Origin: Chlorokybus atmophyticus
Lineage: Eukaryota; Streptophyta; Chlorokybophyceae; Chlorokybales; Chlorokybaceae
Assembly (NCBI GenBank): GCA_009103225.1
Contig: RHPI01002836.1
Span: 214,192-278,191 of the forward strand
Direction: 5' to 3'
DNA length: 64,000 bases
In this document: positions 23,086 to 33,926 of the stretch, one piece after another
Numbering within the stretch: position 1 is the stretch's first letter
Layout: each line of letters opens with the position of its first letter
The notes under the pieces: model-generated
Seen by the model: the letters and a program-made list of their open reading frames with translations, nothing else
Told to the model about the DNA's origin: nothing
Databases searched by the model: none
Translations under genes and position numbers: made by a program

Positions 23086-24929
23086 TTGCTGCCCCGGAAG
23101 GTGGTGGTATGGCTATGACTTGCTTGGGTGCTTCTTCCCGTGGTGAGTGTTTGATTCAAGAGCGTGTGAGCTGCGTCGCAGCTGCCAGCTATGCACCGCA
23201 TGCGCGTGAGGTGCATGGCGTAAAGGCGTGCCAGCAAGATGCACAACAACATGCTTTTAGCTCAAGGGGGGAGGCTCCGGAGCTGGTGTCACAAGTTTCT
23301 GAGGCTGAGATGGAGCAGATCTGGTCCAGGAACGATGTGAAGGATGCATGGTTGTGTATGGTGCGTGACACACCGCCAAAGTCCGATCCGAAGCTGGTCG
23401 GCACTGGTGTGGAGGGTTCAGAAGACCCTGAGATGCAGAAGTTGCTTGAAGAGTTCAAAGACATCATGGTGGACGGGTTACCATCTGGTTTGCCACCCAC
23501 GCGCAGCGTTGATCACCATGTGGAGCTCGTTGAGGGCGTGCACAAGCCGCCGTACAGACCGGTGTACAAGTTGTCTTTGGCTGAGCTCGAGGAGACGGAG
23601 AGACAAATTGAGGACCTTCTGCAACGTGGATACATCAGGCCTAGCAAGTCTCCTTATGGTGCACCTATCTTGTTTGTGCGCAAGAAGAACGGAGCCTTGC
23701 GCATGTGCGTTGATTACCGGCCGCTCAACAACATCACGAAGAAGAATGTGTTTCCTTTGCCTCGCATCGATGAGTTGTTGGAGCAGCTAGAGGGTGCTGA
23801 GTTCTTCACAAGCTTGGCTAGCGGCTACCATCAGATCCGCGTAGCACCCGAGGACATTGAGAAAACGGCATTCACCACTCGCTATGGTCATTACGAGTGG
23901 TTGGTGATGTCGTTCGGAATGATCAACGCTCCGGCAACCTTTCAAACCTTGATGAACGGTGTCTTTGCTGATCTGATTGGCAAGGGTGTCCTCGTGTACC
24001 TCGATGACATTCTCGTGTACACGAAGAGCAAGAGAGAGCACATGGCGTTGCTACATGAGGTGATGCAGCGTCGACGTGCAAACAAGTTGTTCGCTCAGCT
24101 CAACAAGTGCCGTTTCTTGCTGCAAGAGGTAGAGTACCTCGGTCATCTTGTCTCCAAGCAAGGGATCAAGGCGGACCCTAACAAGATTGCGGCGGTGCGC
24201 GATTGGACTGCCCCGAAGAATGTGAAGGATGTCATGTCGTTCCTAGGGCTGGCCGGCTATTATCGCAAGTTTGTGAAAGGCTTCTCGCACTTGGCATCAC
24301 CATTGACGGCATTGTTGAAGAAGGGGGTGAGCTGGAGCTGGTCGGAGGCTGAAATGAAGGCGTTTTTTGACTTGAAATCGGCCTTAACATCAGCACCCGT
24401 GCTGGTGCATCCCAACATGCAATTGCCCTTCGTGGTGGCGTGTGACGCTTCCGATAAGGCCGTCGGAGCTGTGTTGCAGCAAGATCACGGCAACGGCTTG
24501 CAGCCGGTGGCAATTTTTAATAAGAAGTTGAGTGAAGCCGAGCTTAACTACCCCGTTCATGAGAAGGAATTGCTGGCGCAAGTGCTGGCGCTACGGCAAT
24601 GGCGTTGTTTCCTTGAGGGCAAGCGCTTCACACTTGAAACGGACCACTTGCCAGTGAGGTTCCTTCAAACGCAGCCTCATCTCTTGCGGCGGCAAGCTCG
24701 TTGGCTCGAGTTCTTCCAACTCCTCGACTTCGAAGTCAAGTACAAGCCCGGCTATTCGAACAAGGTTGCGGACGCGTTGAGTCGGTACCCCATTGCCATT
24801 GAAACGGTTGTACAAGTGCAGCCGGAGTGGGTGGACCAGATCCGAGCCTTGTTGCATGAGGACGCCGTCGGTAAGAAGGCTATCGAGGCGCTCGAGGACG
24901 GAACTGATCATGGCGGCCTTTGGGCTTAA
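23043..24929 (+). CDS. RT-RNase H of inner chromovirus block
   Basis: A 628-codon open frame. RT motifs in order: RGYIRPSKSPYGAPILFVRK, LRMCVDYRPLNN, a modified Gly-Tyr-His-Gln box (LASGYHQI), FGMINAPATFQ and the catalytic YLDDILVYTK. RNase H follows with VACDASDKAVGAVL, NYPVHEKELLA and TDHLPVRFL, ending KYKPGYSNKVADALSR. This is the only RT in the composite element and is intact. It continues in another frame into the integrase zinc domain. Confidence 0.9.
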   Translation: MALDTQARHWRRRLIAAPEGGGMAMTCLGASSRGECLIQERVSCVAAASYAPHAREVHGVKACQQDAQQHAFSSRGEAPELVSQVSEAEMEQIWSRNDVKDAWLCMVRDTPPKSDPKLVGTGVEGSEDPEMQKLLEEFKDIMVDGLPSGLPPTRSVDHHVELVEGVHKPPYRPVYKLSLAELEETERQIEDLLQRGYIRPSKSPYGAPILFVRKKNGALRMCVDYRPLNNITKKNVFPLPRIDELLEQLEGAEFFTSLASGYHQIRVAPEDIEKTAFTTRYGHYEWLVMSFGMINAPATFQTLMNGVFADLIGKGVLVYLDDILVYTKSKREHMALLHEVMQRRRANKLFAQLNKCRFLLQEVEYLGHLVSKQGIKADPNKIAAVRDWTAPKNVKDVMSFLGLAGYYRKFVKGFSHLASPLTALLKKGVSWSWSEAEMKAFFDLKSALTSAPVLVHPNMQLPFVVACDASDKAVGAVLQQDHGNGLQPVAIFNKKLSEAELNYPVHEKELLAQVLALRQWRCFLEGKRFTLETDHLPVRFLQTQPHLLRRQARWLEFFQLLDFEVKYKPGYSNKVADALSRYPIAIETVVQVQPEWVDQIRALLHEDAVGKKAIEALEDGTDHGGLWA

Positions 24930-25200
24930 AGGACGGGCTGCTATGGCATGGGGATCGCATGTACATACCCAACATTGCGTACATGCGCGTGGAATTGATG
25001 AAGGAAGCACACGATGCGCCAATGGCTGGTCATCAAGGGCTCGAGCGGACGCTAGCCTTGTTGAAACAGCGATTTTTCTGGTCGGAGATGCATCGTGATG
25101 TTAAAGACTATGTGGCATTGTGCGACACTTGTCAAAGGGTAAAGGCGAGCAACCGACGAGCCAGCGGGCTGCTCCAACCGTTGCTGATACCTTTGACGAA
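24920..25200 (+). pseudogene. Integrase zinc-binding domain, truncated
   Basis: The frame has HDAPMAGHQGLERTLALL and CDTCQRVKAS, an H2C2 integrase zinc domain, and stops being homologous after GLLQPLLIP. The sequence then joins a minus-strand fragment of the chromodomain linker (25215-25262). Confidence 0.8.
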
Positions 25201-25214
25201 GGCTGATCGTAACC

Positions 25215-25567
25215 GAAGGCGGACGAGGTGGCGGCTCCCCCTTGTAAGCTTTAAGGAGCGTCCACCATGATGTCTTGAACTCTTCAAGCAACTTCTGCAC
25301 CTCAGGGTCTTTTGAACCCTCTACACCAGTGCCGACCAGCTTCGGATCGGACTTTGGCGGTGTGTCACGCACCATACACAACCATGCGACCTTCACGTCG
25401 TTCCCGAACCAGATCTGCTCCATCTCAACCTTAGAAACTTGTGACACCAGCTCCGGAGCCTCCCCCCTCGAGCTAGAAGCATGATGTTGTGCATCTTGCT
25501 GGCACGCCTTCACGCCATGCACCTCACGCGCATGCGGTGCATTGCTGGCAGCTGCGACGCAGCTCAC
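25215..25567 (-). pseudogene. Fused remnants of chromodomain linker and pol N-terminus
   Basis: 25215-25262 is a minus-strand copy of the linker encoding LLKAYKGEPPP (same DNA as about 20728-20770). It is fused at about 25262 to 25263-25567, a minus-strand copy of the pol N-terminus (same as 23160-23470, truncated at EEFK). RT, RNase H and integrase are deleted between these points. Confidence 0.75.
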
Positions 25568-25647
25568 ACGCTCCTAAATCAAACACTCACTACGGGAAGA
25601 AGCACCCAAGCAAGTCATAGCCATACCACCACCTTCCGGGGCAGCAA

Positions 25648-26106
25648 TTAGGCGCCTCCTCCAATGGCGGGGTTGTGTGTCCAAAGCCAAGGTAGCCCCA
25701 ACATGCCATCAAAGCCGTTGCCGAGCTCGATGCAGCAAAACCGTATGCTATCCTTCATCATCCCCACGTGGACTTCAAGCTCTTTGCTCAGCTTCGTAGC
25801 TCCGGTTGGTGCACGGCCGTCCGCGAGAGTCACAGAGCCGGCATTCGCCCACGAGAGCCACTTGTGTCGACGCGCAACCTCCCAATTCATGAAGTTGCTG
25901 TTCGCGCCACTATCCACCAGCAATTTGCACTCCACCCAAGGCCCATGACCCTTACGAATCATGGCCGTGACTGTCAGCAACTGCCTCGCCTCGTCGGGCA
26001 CACGATCCACACCGTTCCGTGTCGCCGTTGCGCCGCACATGCCGCCAACAGTCACCGAAGCATCCACGAAAGGCTCTGAGCTGTCAACATCAGAATGAGG
26101 CTCCAT
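25648..26106 (-). CDS. Aspartic protease, minus-strand duplicate
   Basis: 152 codons, nearly the same as 22627-23085 on the other strand, with LLVDSGANSNFMN and FDGMLGLPWL intact. It belongs to the outer, minus-oriented element and is followed by the truncated pol remnant. Confidence 0.8.
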   Translation of the reverse strand: MEPHSDVDSSEPFVDASVTVGGMCGATATRNGVDRVPDEARQLLTVTAMIRKGHGPWVECKLLVDSGANSNFMNWEVARRHKWLSWANAGSVTLADGRAPTGATKLSKELEVHVGMMKDSIRFCCIELGNGFDGMLGLPWLWTHNPAIGGGA

Positions 26107-26132
26107 TTCAACCCCAGCAGCAGCCTCCTTAG

Positions 26133-27177
26133 CTACTGAGGTGAGCCGTTTCCCGACTGCAACATCTCCTCCTCCACCGTATTCACACGTCCACCACCGC
26201 GCGCGTTGCGTGCATGTGCAGCCGACTTTGCCTTGAAGATGGGACAGTTGGAGCGCATATGTTCAGTGAAAGAGCACTCCCAACACTTCCGAACTGCCTT
26301 GGCATCTTCCCGACCCTTCACACCCCTCTTTGAAGCATGGAGAACACCCAACTCCATTGGTGTAGGTCCCGAGCCAGCCCCCGCAGCCGTTGCAGCTCCC
26401 GAACCAGCTTCAAAAGGTGTGTATGAGCGATACGAACCTCCGTGATTGAGTGAAGCGCCCACAATCAGTGTCTTTGGCAGTACCCTTGAAATACAACACG
26501 TCCGTACGCTCGGCGATGCGAATGGCCTCCGCAAGAGACTTGGCGTCACGAAGCTGAACTTCCTTGCGACAAAGAGTCTTCAACCCGCGCGTGTAGCGGT
26601 CCAGCTGCTCCTCCTCAGTCATGTTGGGTATGGAGAGCACAAGACGCTGAAACGCAGAGGTATAGGCCATCACGGACTGCGTTGGCACAAGTGTAGAAAG
26701 CTGATCGCGTGCCGTCTTCATGCTTTGCACCGGTACGAACTGTTTCTTCACCTCAGCGGCCAGCTCAGCCACGGTGACAAAGGGAACCTCAAGACCAGCT
26801 TCCACACGAGCACAACGATGACGCCACCACACAAGTGCAGCTCCCTCAAAGAAAGTAGCATCCACATCGACATGGAGATGTGCGGGTACCTCGGTGAGCT
26901 TCAACCATGAAGAGACAGCAAACACCCATTCCTCGACGCAGTCACCATCCCTCTGGCCCTTGAATGGCTTCGGTTTTGGCACTTTCACGTGACGAGAGGC
27001 TGGTGGAAGAGCCACAGGTGCAGCAATAGGCGTAGCCGCACGCGCTTGCGCCAAGACTTCTTGAAATTGTGCCGCTTGAGCTTGGGCAAATGCTTGAACA
27101 CGTTGCAGCTCCTCATGAGCAGCCACCAGCACTTGCTGAAGGTCCACAACACGTGCATCATCCATGGTAGCGTCCAT
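26133..27177 (-). pseudogene. Gag, minus-strand duplicate (frameshifted)
   Basis: It matches the plus-strand gag at 21554-22600. The frame opens at ATG 27177 and runs to about 26410; a frameshift near 26440, just after GRFTQSR, moves the C-terminus with CWECSFTEHMRSNCPI to the frame 26549-26133. It is preceded on the minus strand by the primer-binding site (27251-27263) and the 5' LTR. Confidence 0.8.
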
Positions 27178-27264
27178 AAACAGAATAATACCTCACACAC
27201 CAGAGATATAGTAGAAATCCCCTTTAAACAAGAAACCCAACCCTTCCAAGGGCTCCGATACCAC

Positions 27265-27980
27265 TGTAACGATGCTCGTGCTCACACACAAGTCATACAA
27301 CACATGTGTGTAGCTGAGCACTGTCTTCACACCGGAACCTTGCCTTCTCCCCACCGGGATTAGGGTTAGGGTTAGTGTTAGGGTTAGGGCGCTTGTTCCC
27401 GCGCACGCACGCACGCGTCGAGCACGCACACGCACACGAACACTACTACTTCCCACGCCAAGCAAGAACGCAGCAGTGTGCCTTGGATCACGCCTCTCTC
27501 AAGCATACACCAGCATACTCACAGCAGAGAGCAAAAGCAAAGTTGGTATTACACTGGGGTTTTTCCTATTATACAAGCACAAGGAAATAGCATCCTAATT
27601 AACAGGCAATTTATTCACTACCAAATCTAAAGGACGGGTCCAAGTGCAGGCTGCTGCCACTCGCATCGGCGCACTGTGCAGTCCGCGTCACATCATGCGC
27701 CTCTCGGCGTCACACGTCGGCCTCTGACTATGCAGTCCGCGTCACCTGGCACTGCACAGCGCGGGTCCAGTCAGCAACGACGTCACTGCTGCCTGGCAGT
27801 AGGTCACGTCGCCGGCAGGCAGCTGCTACTGGGCTGGTCGCAGGAGAAGTCGCGCGCGGCAGCAGAGTTGACGCAAAAGGGCCTAATAAAGCTTTACCAA
27901 AGCCTTTATTAAGCCAGCAAAAAAGGCAAAGCAAGTGCTTTATGTACAATAAAGTACAGGGAATGCTCCAGGCTGTTACA
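27265..27980 (-). repeat. 5' LTR of the scrambled chromovirus, with TTAGGG insert
   Basis: 716 bp, TGTAAC...GTTACA, followed on the minus strand by the primer-binding site. It carries an extra segment of about 46 bp (27353-27398) absent from the other LTR. Confidence 0.9.
27353..27398 (+). repeat. Interstitial telomere-like TTAGGG block inside an LTR
   Basis: Four TTAGGG units and one TTAGTG variant lie at 27359-27389 with short flanks. The paired LTR (about 19903) reads directly across the site without them. Confidence 0.85.
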
Positions 27981-29546
27981 GGCCCCCACCGGCCCGCGAG
28001 TGACTCCCCTACCTTGGTTGAAAAAATTTACCAAGGCTTTGCTAGGAACTATCTTAGGCGCTTTGCCTATTGCTAGATCACTCTTTGCCCACTTAGATCA
28101 CTTAAGATCAATTGGACGCTTGCTCTAGCAACCTCTCATGTACCCAACACTTTTCGTAAAGATAAAATCCTCCCATGGGCGTGGGTCGTGGCGGCGAGCG
28201 CATTGCGTGCGTCGCCGATGCCTTGGTTGATTTTTCGCGACATTTTGTCGCACATGAACTTTATATTAGTTCACTCGCGAACTAATTTTAGTTCACTCTT
28301 TACTTAGCGGCTTCGGCCCCCTCTATGCCCTTTTTCATAGTTCATAGGTTTCAACATTAGTTCATGAGTGAACTAATTGTTAATTGTAGTTGAAACCAAA
28401 ATCCCCCTTGTATTTTGCAACCGCCGTTTCCTTGCGTGCGGTCGCGGGAGGGTGCGCGGCACTACTTGCGTGCGCGCGAACCTCCCTAGCGGTGTGGGTC
28501 AAGGACTTAGCCGTTTTTACAACATTTGCTCCAACGGCCATGAACTAACTTTAGTTCACTAGTGAACCAACTGTAGTTCACTGAACTAATTGGTTCATAC
28601 ATGATTCAACTTCGCCGCTAGGTAGTTCACTTCGTTTTCTAGGGTACTTGAACTATTTAATTCGCCTTTCGCAAACTCCATGTGAACTATATTTAGTTCA
28701 CTGTAGCAATTAATTCAGTGAAGTACTTTAGTTCACTTTTTGCGAATTCACTAACTCCTCATAATAGTTCACTCCTCAATGACTTAGTACCCTTTGTTTG
28801 ATATAGCTAAGCCTAATTCCCCTTAAGTCAATGGCGAACTATGAACGTCGTAAGTGAACTAATCAGTTGATTCACTTTGGTTCACTTGTGAACTATTCTG
28901 TTAGTTCACTTGTGAACTAATTCCTTTTCTCGCGGATGGCTTCCCTACCTACTTGGGCGTGCCCGCGACTTTTCCAGTCGCGGGCCCGGCTCCCCCTTGA
29001 AATTATGGGCGCCGCAAATTGTTTGCGCGGCGCCCTTATTCGGTTATATCATTTATTTTCGGTTACTCGCTAATTCACTAATTAGCGATCTAAGTAGGTA
29101 GGTAGGTGGCGCGTTCTATTATCTTAGGTACATGTTTTCATGATTCAAATAGGCCGCCTTCAATGACCCCAAATGAACCTTATAATTACACATGCTCTTT
29201 TTCATGATTTTTAAAGTGACCGAGCACCATACTCCGCATCACCCTACTATATCACAATATTCAAGTCAATGTGCTCTTATCTTCCTATTCAATGTGCCCA
29301 TACACATAATAACAAGGTAATTCCTAGTCCAACCACTTTAATTAGAAGCATTTACATGCATCCTAATTAGCCAGGTCTTTAATTAGCGATGTCACGCATT
29401 CATGTCAAAGCAAACACAATTACATGCATTCACAAAGCACTCATAACAAACCGAGATATAAACTCAGGTTTATTAAACTTTTGTCTTTCGCTAATTACAC
29501 TTGGTTATACATTGTACATGGCTAGCTAAATAGCTATGCCGTAACA
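27981..29546 (-). repeat. LTR of the old chromovirus, inner fragment
   Basis: This is the remainder of the LTR starting at 19616. It ends CGTAACA at 29546, next to a C-rich run that is the complement of a polypurine tract (about 29549-29558), so it is the 3' LTR of a minus-strand element whose coding remnant is at 29680-30306. It carries the TTAGTTCA palindrome cluster. Confidence 0.6.
28260..28925. repeat. Cluster of TTAGTTCA/TGAACTAA palindromes
   Basis: At least eight copies of an ~18-22 bp imperfect palindrome with arms TTAGTTCA and TGAACTAA and variable centres (for example near 28267, 28357, 28550, 28681, 28902), plus half sites. They are not a simple tandem array, since spacers differ in length and sequence. 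Confidence 0.75.
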
Positions 29547-29679
29547 ATGCTCCCCCTTTAGGTGTTGAGCGTCCCGCTCAACTTCATCACTTCGCGTCCA
29601 CGCGGAGTGTATACACGCTTCTTTCACCTACGAAACGCAAAGCATGATCAATACTTTGATAGGTTAAAACGCGTATTAT

Positions 29680-30306
29680 TCTTCTAAAGGTGGATATCTT
29701 TTCAAGAAATGGACTACCTGGACTTCATTGTTGGGCCGCCGTGAGGTCTCTCCAATATTTCTTAATCAGGAGCGGACAATGCATGTCGGGTTCGTCAACC
29801 CATTCACACGCTTCCACCGGATGGCCCTTCTATTTCACAAAATAACTTGGAGATAGGTTGTCAGCTCGACCTCATACTCCCAATCTCCTTCAATAAGAAT
29901 TGGGGGTGGTGGTGGTTGCACCGACCCATCTGAGCGACAATTTCTTATCGCCGAAGCATGGAAATTATTGTGCATTCTTAGGGCTGATGGTAGTCTAATT
30001 CATAGCTTACCTCCCCTATCTGTTTTATTACCTTAAATGGTCCAAGCCATCGCGGTAACAAATTTCCGGACTCCATCTATTGTAGGAGCCAATGCACTTA
30101 CATATTTTCCACTAAGTAGGACCTGTTGGCCCACTTAAAAAACGGCCTCTTCCCTATGAGCATCGGCATATTGGCGCATACGATTTGGGTAGCTTTCAAT
30201 TATAAGGCCCTTGTGGCCTCATTTTGCACTTGCCCTAATCGATTGGCCAATATTTCGGCTGATGGGTTGACTCTTTTCTTTCCACCCATTTTTTCTACCA
30301 TCGCTT
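29680..30306 (-). pseudogene. Chromovirus integrase C-terminus and chromodomain, decayed
   Basis: On the minus strand, broken frames give ANRLGQVQNEATRALI, then RWLGPFKVIKQIGEVSYEL (GPF module), PPPILIEGDWEYEVE and a chromodomain remnant with KGHPVEACEWVDEPD and LLIKKYWRDL. Several stops and frameshifts show an old copy. It lies upstream of the LTR at 27981-29546 and belongs to a chromovirus family different from 19815-27980. The rest of the element is missing to the right of about 30306. Confidence 0.7.
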
Positions 30307-30374
30307 CAATTGAACCTCAATTGAACCTTAATGAGTGGCGGCCTGTCCCAAGCCAAAAGGGAGTCATCCCCGTT

Positions 30375-30960
30375 CACACGGAATTTTTTTCAACGGACCA
30401 GCCCTGGTCCGCACGTACGGACCAGGGCCAAAACGCCCGGGCGGCTTGGGGTCCGGACCAGGGTCGCCCGCCTTGGTTTGCACGCGGGGACCAGGGCTGG
30501 TCCAAACAGTACGTAATTGTCCCACGGTCCCCCAAAAAACCGGGCCAGCCCTGGTTGCTGTTATCATGACGAGCGCAATGGGACCAATGCTGGTCTGCCA
30601 TGCGTGTTGCTGCATGCACCAAGGATGGTCCGCTCTTGGCACAGTTCTGTCAAAAGCATCACCACTACTGGTCCCGAGTAGCAGGACCATCCTTGGTTCG
30701 CACTGTGGGACCATGCATGGTCTACTTATATCTTAATGTCTAGCCCAGATGGTCTGCAAGGATGGTCCCGACTAGTGGGACCAACCATGGCTTTGCTGGC
30801 GGGACCATGCCTGGTCCACACCCACCCATTTCTTTGTACCAGCTGAATCTCACTGCATTGGTCCATGCTTGCATCCAGGGACCAGCATTGGTGCACGACA
30901 CCCGCTGACATCCTGCACCAATGCTGGTCTATGACCCATGCACCAGCAATTCACGGTAAC
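30375..30960. repeat. GGACC palindrome array (diverged)
   Basis: Many imperfect palindromes of the form GGACCA-N4-TGGTCC or close (for example near 30399, 30416, 30669, 30715, 30755, 30812). The left end CACACGGA at 30375 resembles the ends of the elements at 55196 and 61415. No right terminal repeat was found. ORFs across it are by-products. Confidence 0.65.
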
Positions 30961-31359
30961 CCATTCTATTATATAGTGCGTGTCTGGCAATCAGCGAGAC
31001 CTGCAGTGTCAAACATCTATGTTAACTACAGCAGTGTTCTCATAGCTACTAAGATCACCAGCGCTCATAGCCTGCCTATGATGAGACTGAGCGCATGCTG
31101 CGCACACCACGTGATCTCGGCACTGCACGCACACGTTCCTTCTGTTCCATACTCTGCTCCATACTTGCAATTGTAGACGGCCTTTCAGATGAACGAGTGC
31201 ACGCCGCGTGCGCCAACGACAGATAGTCGTAGACACTGCGCGCGCACACTGCATATGAGCAACACCGCAACTGTAAAACACAATGTACATTTCTTAAAGA
31301 ATAGACACGTAACAGTAGCAACATGCAACAGTTGCAACTTTGCACATCTCTGATACATA
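30961..31359. other. No gene recognised
   Basis: Sequence between the palindrome array and the end of the next gene. No domain, RNA gene or repeat is evident; it may include the 3' UTR of the minus-strand gene. Confidence 0.5.
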
Positions 31360-33926
31360 TCATTTGGAGAATGCCGTCCTGCTTGGCTCCCATCGCCCCA
31401 TGAAGCGGAACCTCTTGGGCTCAGGCGTTTCACTTTCATCCGGCATGCCTGCATTCACAATGAGTGGCGAATGTGTACAATCACATACACAGAGACCAGT
31501 CTGCTCGTACATGGCACTATTAGCTTACAGCTTACCAGCTTACGAGCATACCCTATAGACTGCATTGTGACACTGTGCATTGGTCACAGCTACCAAGCCT
31601 ATGAGCGGTCTATAAGCTCAAAACATACCTGGCCGTTTCCTCGTGTTTATCCAGCCCAGCTGACCACCCTGCGTTGGGTCTTCGCCCAGCCACTTCTTCT
31701 TCATTGCAAACTGCACAACCGCTTGCATGATACGCTGTGTTGGAATGCTGTCCATCCGGGCCTGGTCTTGAAAGGAAAGAGGTGCCACGCTCTCCATCAG
31801 CGCCACCTGCTTCTTCCGCCAGAATTCCCATTGCCGGCCAACTTGCGCCCTAGTAGGTGTTTGCTCAATGCCACAGCACACAGCCGCCAGCATCTCCAGC
31901 TTCTCATCATCCACTGAAACCTCGCGGTCCTGCATGGGCACATCATCAGCACAACCAGCAAGCACTTGAAACAAGAAATTGCGCGCACATAGCTGACAAA
32001 CCTGATCGTCTTGCTGCGCATTGGTGTTCAGTTCTTCAAGTACTCTCGCCTGGCATTCCCCATCCGGACGTGCCTATTGAAGCTGCATTCACCGTTTTCA
32101 CAGACGCAGGTGCCCATCTGGCTCATGAACATAAGTGGCCACTCAACCGTCACGCTCTGCACTCCATCAGTTGTCAGTGTCATAGGCGGTTCACATGTGC
32201 ACACTTTAGCCAACTACACGCGACGCACGTCTCGCACTTGATGACATGCAATGATAAAAGCATATACTGTGCGTGACTGACAATCACCAACTTACCTCTA
32301 GCTCGGCGCGCGTGTAATGATCCGGTGTCTTGCCATGCATGAGCCTTTGCGACCTGATAGGTATGAACGGCCGCACGCTGTCGTCCTCCACGCAAAACAC
32401 TGGCAGCCAATTAATGATCTGCATGCTGTATGTGCGGCAGGTCTCATCCACCTCGGCAATCTCAAGGATGGTGGCAATGGCCACGGGCACACATGGGTCT
32501 TCACGAGTTGAGGATTGCATATCGACGTCAAAGACTTTGTCTCGGTCGTAATCGTCTGCATGTCTGCACCTCATGAACATGCATCGTGTTAGATAACACA
32601 ACACAACAGGTGTACATCCAGCTTGCTTCACTTCTAGTGGAGTTGTCACAGTTCAGGGTTGCAATCATACATGCGCACACAGTACTTACCTGAATTTGCG
32701 CAAAGTAGCCCGCAGCACGTCATCTGGAAGGGGCCCGTCGCTCAAGGGGCACCACAGAACGACTGTCTGTTAAGGGCTGTAATTGTCAGGGCTGAAAACT
32801 CTGCCCCACCCTACAGACCGGCGACGAGCAGCTGTGCCAACTTTGGCAGTTCGCTCTGCTTCTCGAGCATGCGCACGGAGCTGGACCCGCTGCTCCCTGG
32901 ACTGTCCTTGGCGTTCACCTCGTTCTTCTTTAACGCCCCTCCGATAAGTCCATTGGCGTTGTATGAAATATGCCCAGATGTGCTCTGCCAAGCAAAAGTT
33001 ATAAAGATGTCCACATGTCCAAAAAGCTGCTTTGGTCTCATAAGCTGGCACCGTCCAAGACACTCTACGACTTATGCATTTCCATTGCTGTGACCTAAAG
33101 ACTCGTAGGCACTGTCCAGTGTCTACTTATGCATTCCATTGCTTTTAGATGCTCATAGGCACTGTTGTCAGCGTCTACGACGTATGCGTTCCATTGCTGA
33201 GACCTAAGGACTCATAGGCACTGTCCAGTGTCTACGACTTATGCAATCCATTGCTGAGACCTAAGGACTCATAGGCACTGTCCAGTGTTCCAGCTTGACA
33301 AATAGTAACCGACCAACAGTGGCACCACTAAGCAGTAGTAAAAACAGCTGGATATACATGAAAACTAGCTGAATTCAGCTGAACAGCAAGCCATCTATGT
33401 CAAGTAACGTAACAACTCGACAAGTAGCGTGATATCAACTGACTTGCAACAGTGGCAACACTGACTAGCAGCAACAACAGCTTGAGGGCTAGCAAAGCTT
33501 GCTATATGCATGAATACGGGCTAGTTTCACCTGAACAGTTACCGATCAACACACAAGGCATTCAGAGCAAACCTTCACAGAAAACAACTGACCTCTGGAT
33601 ATGCGGAGCTCTATGCCTTCCCCAAACACTAGAGGCTCCAGCTCCGGCTCCAACTCCTCACAGAACCTCTCCAGCTTGGCAATGCTGGCCTGCGCTGCAT
33701 GATCCTTGCTCCGCTTGTCGAAATTCACCTCCTTCCAACCTGGACCAGGGATTTGCTCCCACTGTTTGAGCTTGTTGGTGAACTTGTCCATGTTTCGCAC
33801 ATGGGTGGGGTGCACAGAGGAAAAGTTGTCCCTCAGGAACCTGTCCCCAGTTTTCTGGCCGTTGTTGCCACAGTTGAACACTTGGCTGGCAGAAGGCACT
33901 GCGGTCACCATTGTTACACTATGCAC
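31360..33926 (-). CDS. Multi-exon gene of unknown function
   Basis: Six exons are proposed on the minus strand: 33593-33926 (contains NKLKQWEQIPGPGWKEVNF), about 32819-33049, about 32697-32757 (VVLWCPLSDGPLPDDVLRA), 32296-about 32578 (IINWLPVFCVEDDSVRPFIP), about 31623-32073 (LEELNTNAQQDDQVCQLCAR ... FAMKKKWLGEDP) and 31360-31448 (ending ETPEPKRFRFMGRW then TGA). Donors GTCAGT, GTCTGT, GTAAGT (twice) and GTATGT with AG acceptors join the last five exons in phase. The exon 1-2 phase is unresolved. No domain is recognised. In-phase splice sites across several introns suggest a real gene, either host or a large DNA transposon. Boundaries are approximate. Confidence 0.5.
33062..33290. repeat. Minisatellite, about 4 x 60 bp
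   Basis: Four imperfect units share the core GACCTAAGGACTCATAGGC followed by ACTGTCCAGTGTCTACGACT and TTATGCATTCCATTGC. It lies in the proposed first intron of the minus-strand gene. Confidence 0.85.

Larger units (their letters stand above)
19815..27980 (-). mobile_element. Scrambled chromovirus (Ty3/gypsy with chromodomain)
   Basis: Both ends are LTRs of one family in minus orientation (TGTAAC...GTTACA), flanked by the perfect 5-bp duplication GGCCC, so the outer unit integrated as one element. The interior is rearranged: minus-strand gag-protease (27177-25648) runs into a deleted pol, then a plus-strand block (21468-25214) with its own primer-binding site, gag, protease, RT, RNase H and integrase zinc domain, then minus-strand integrase core and chromodomain (21461-20530). 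Gag and protease occur twice in opposite directions, while RT occurs once. Confidence 0.85.

Noticed and set aside
30126-30736. ORFs across the GGACC palindromes
   Set aside because: No domain, overlapping frames on both strands, and the palindromic repeat explains the openness.
28260-30960. CRISPR-like array
   Set aside because: The palindromic units lack constant length, constant spacers and nearby cas genes, and the context is eukaryotic.
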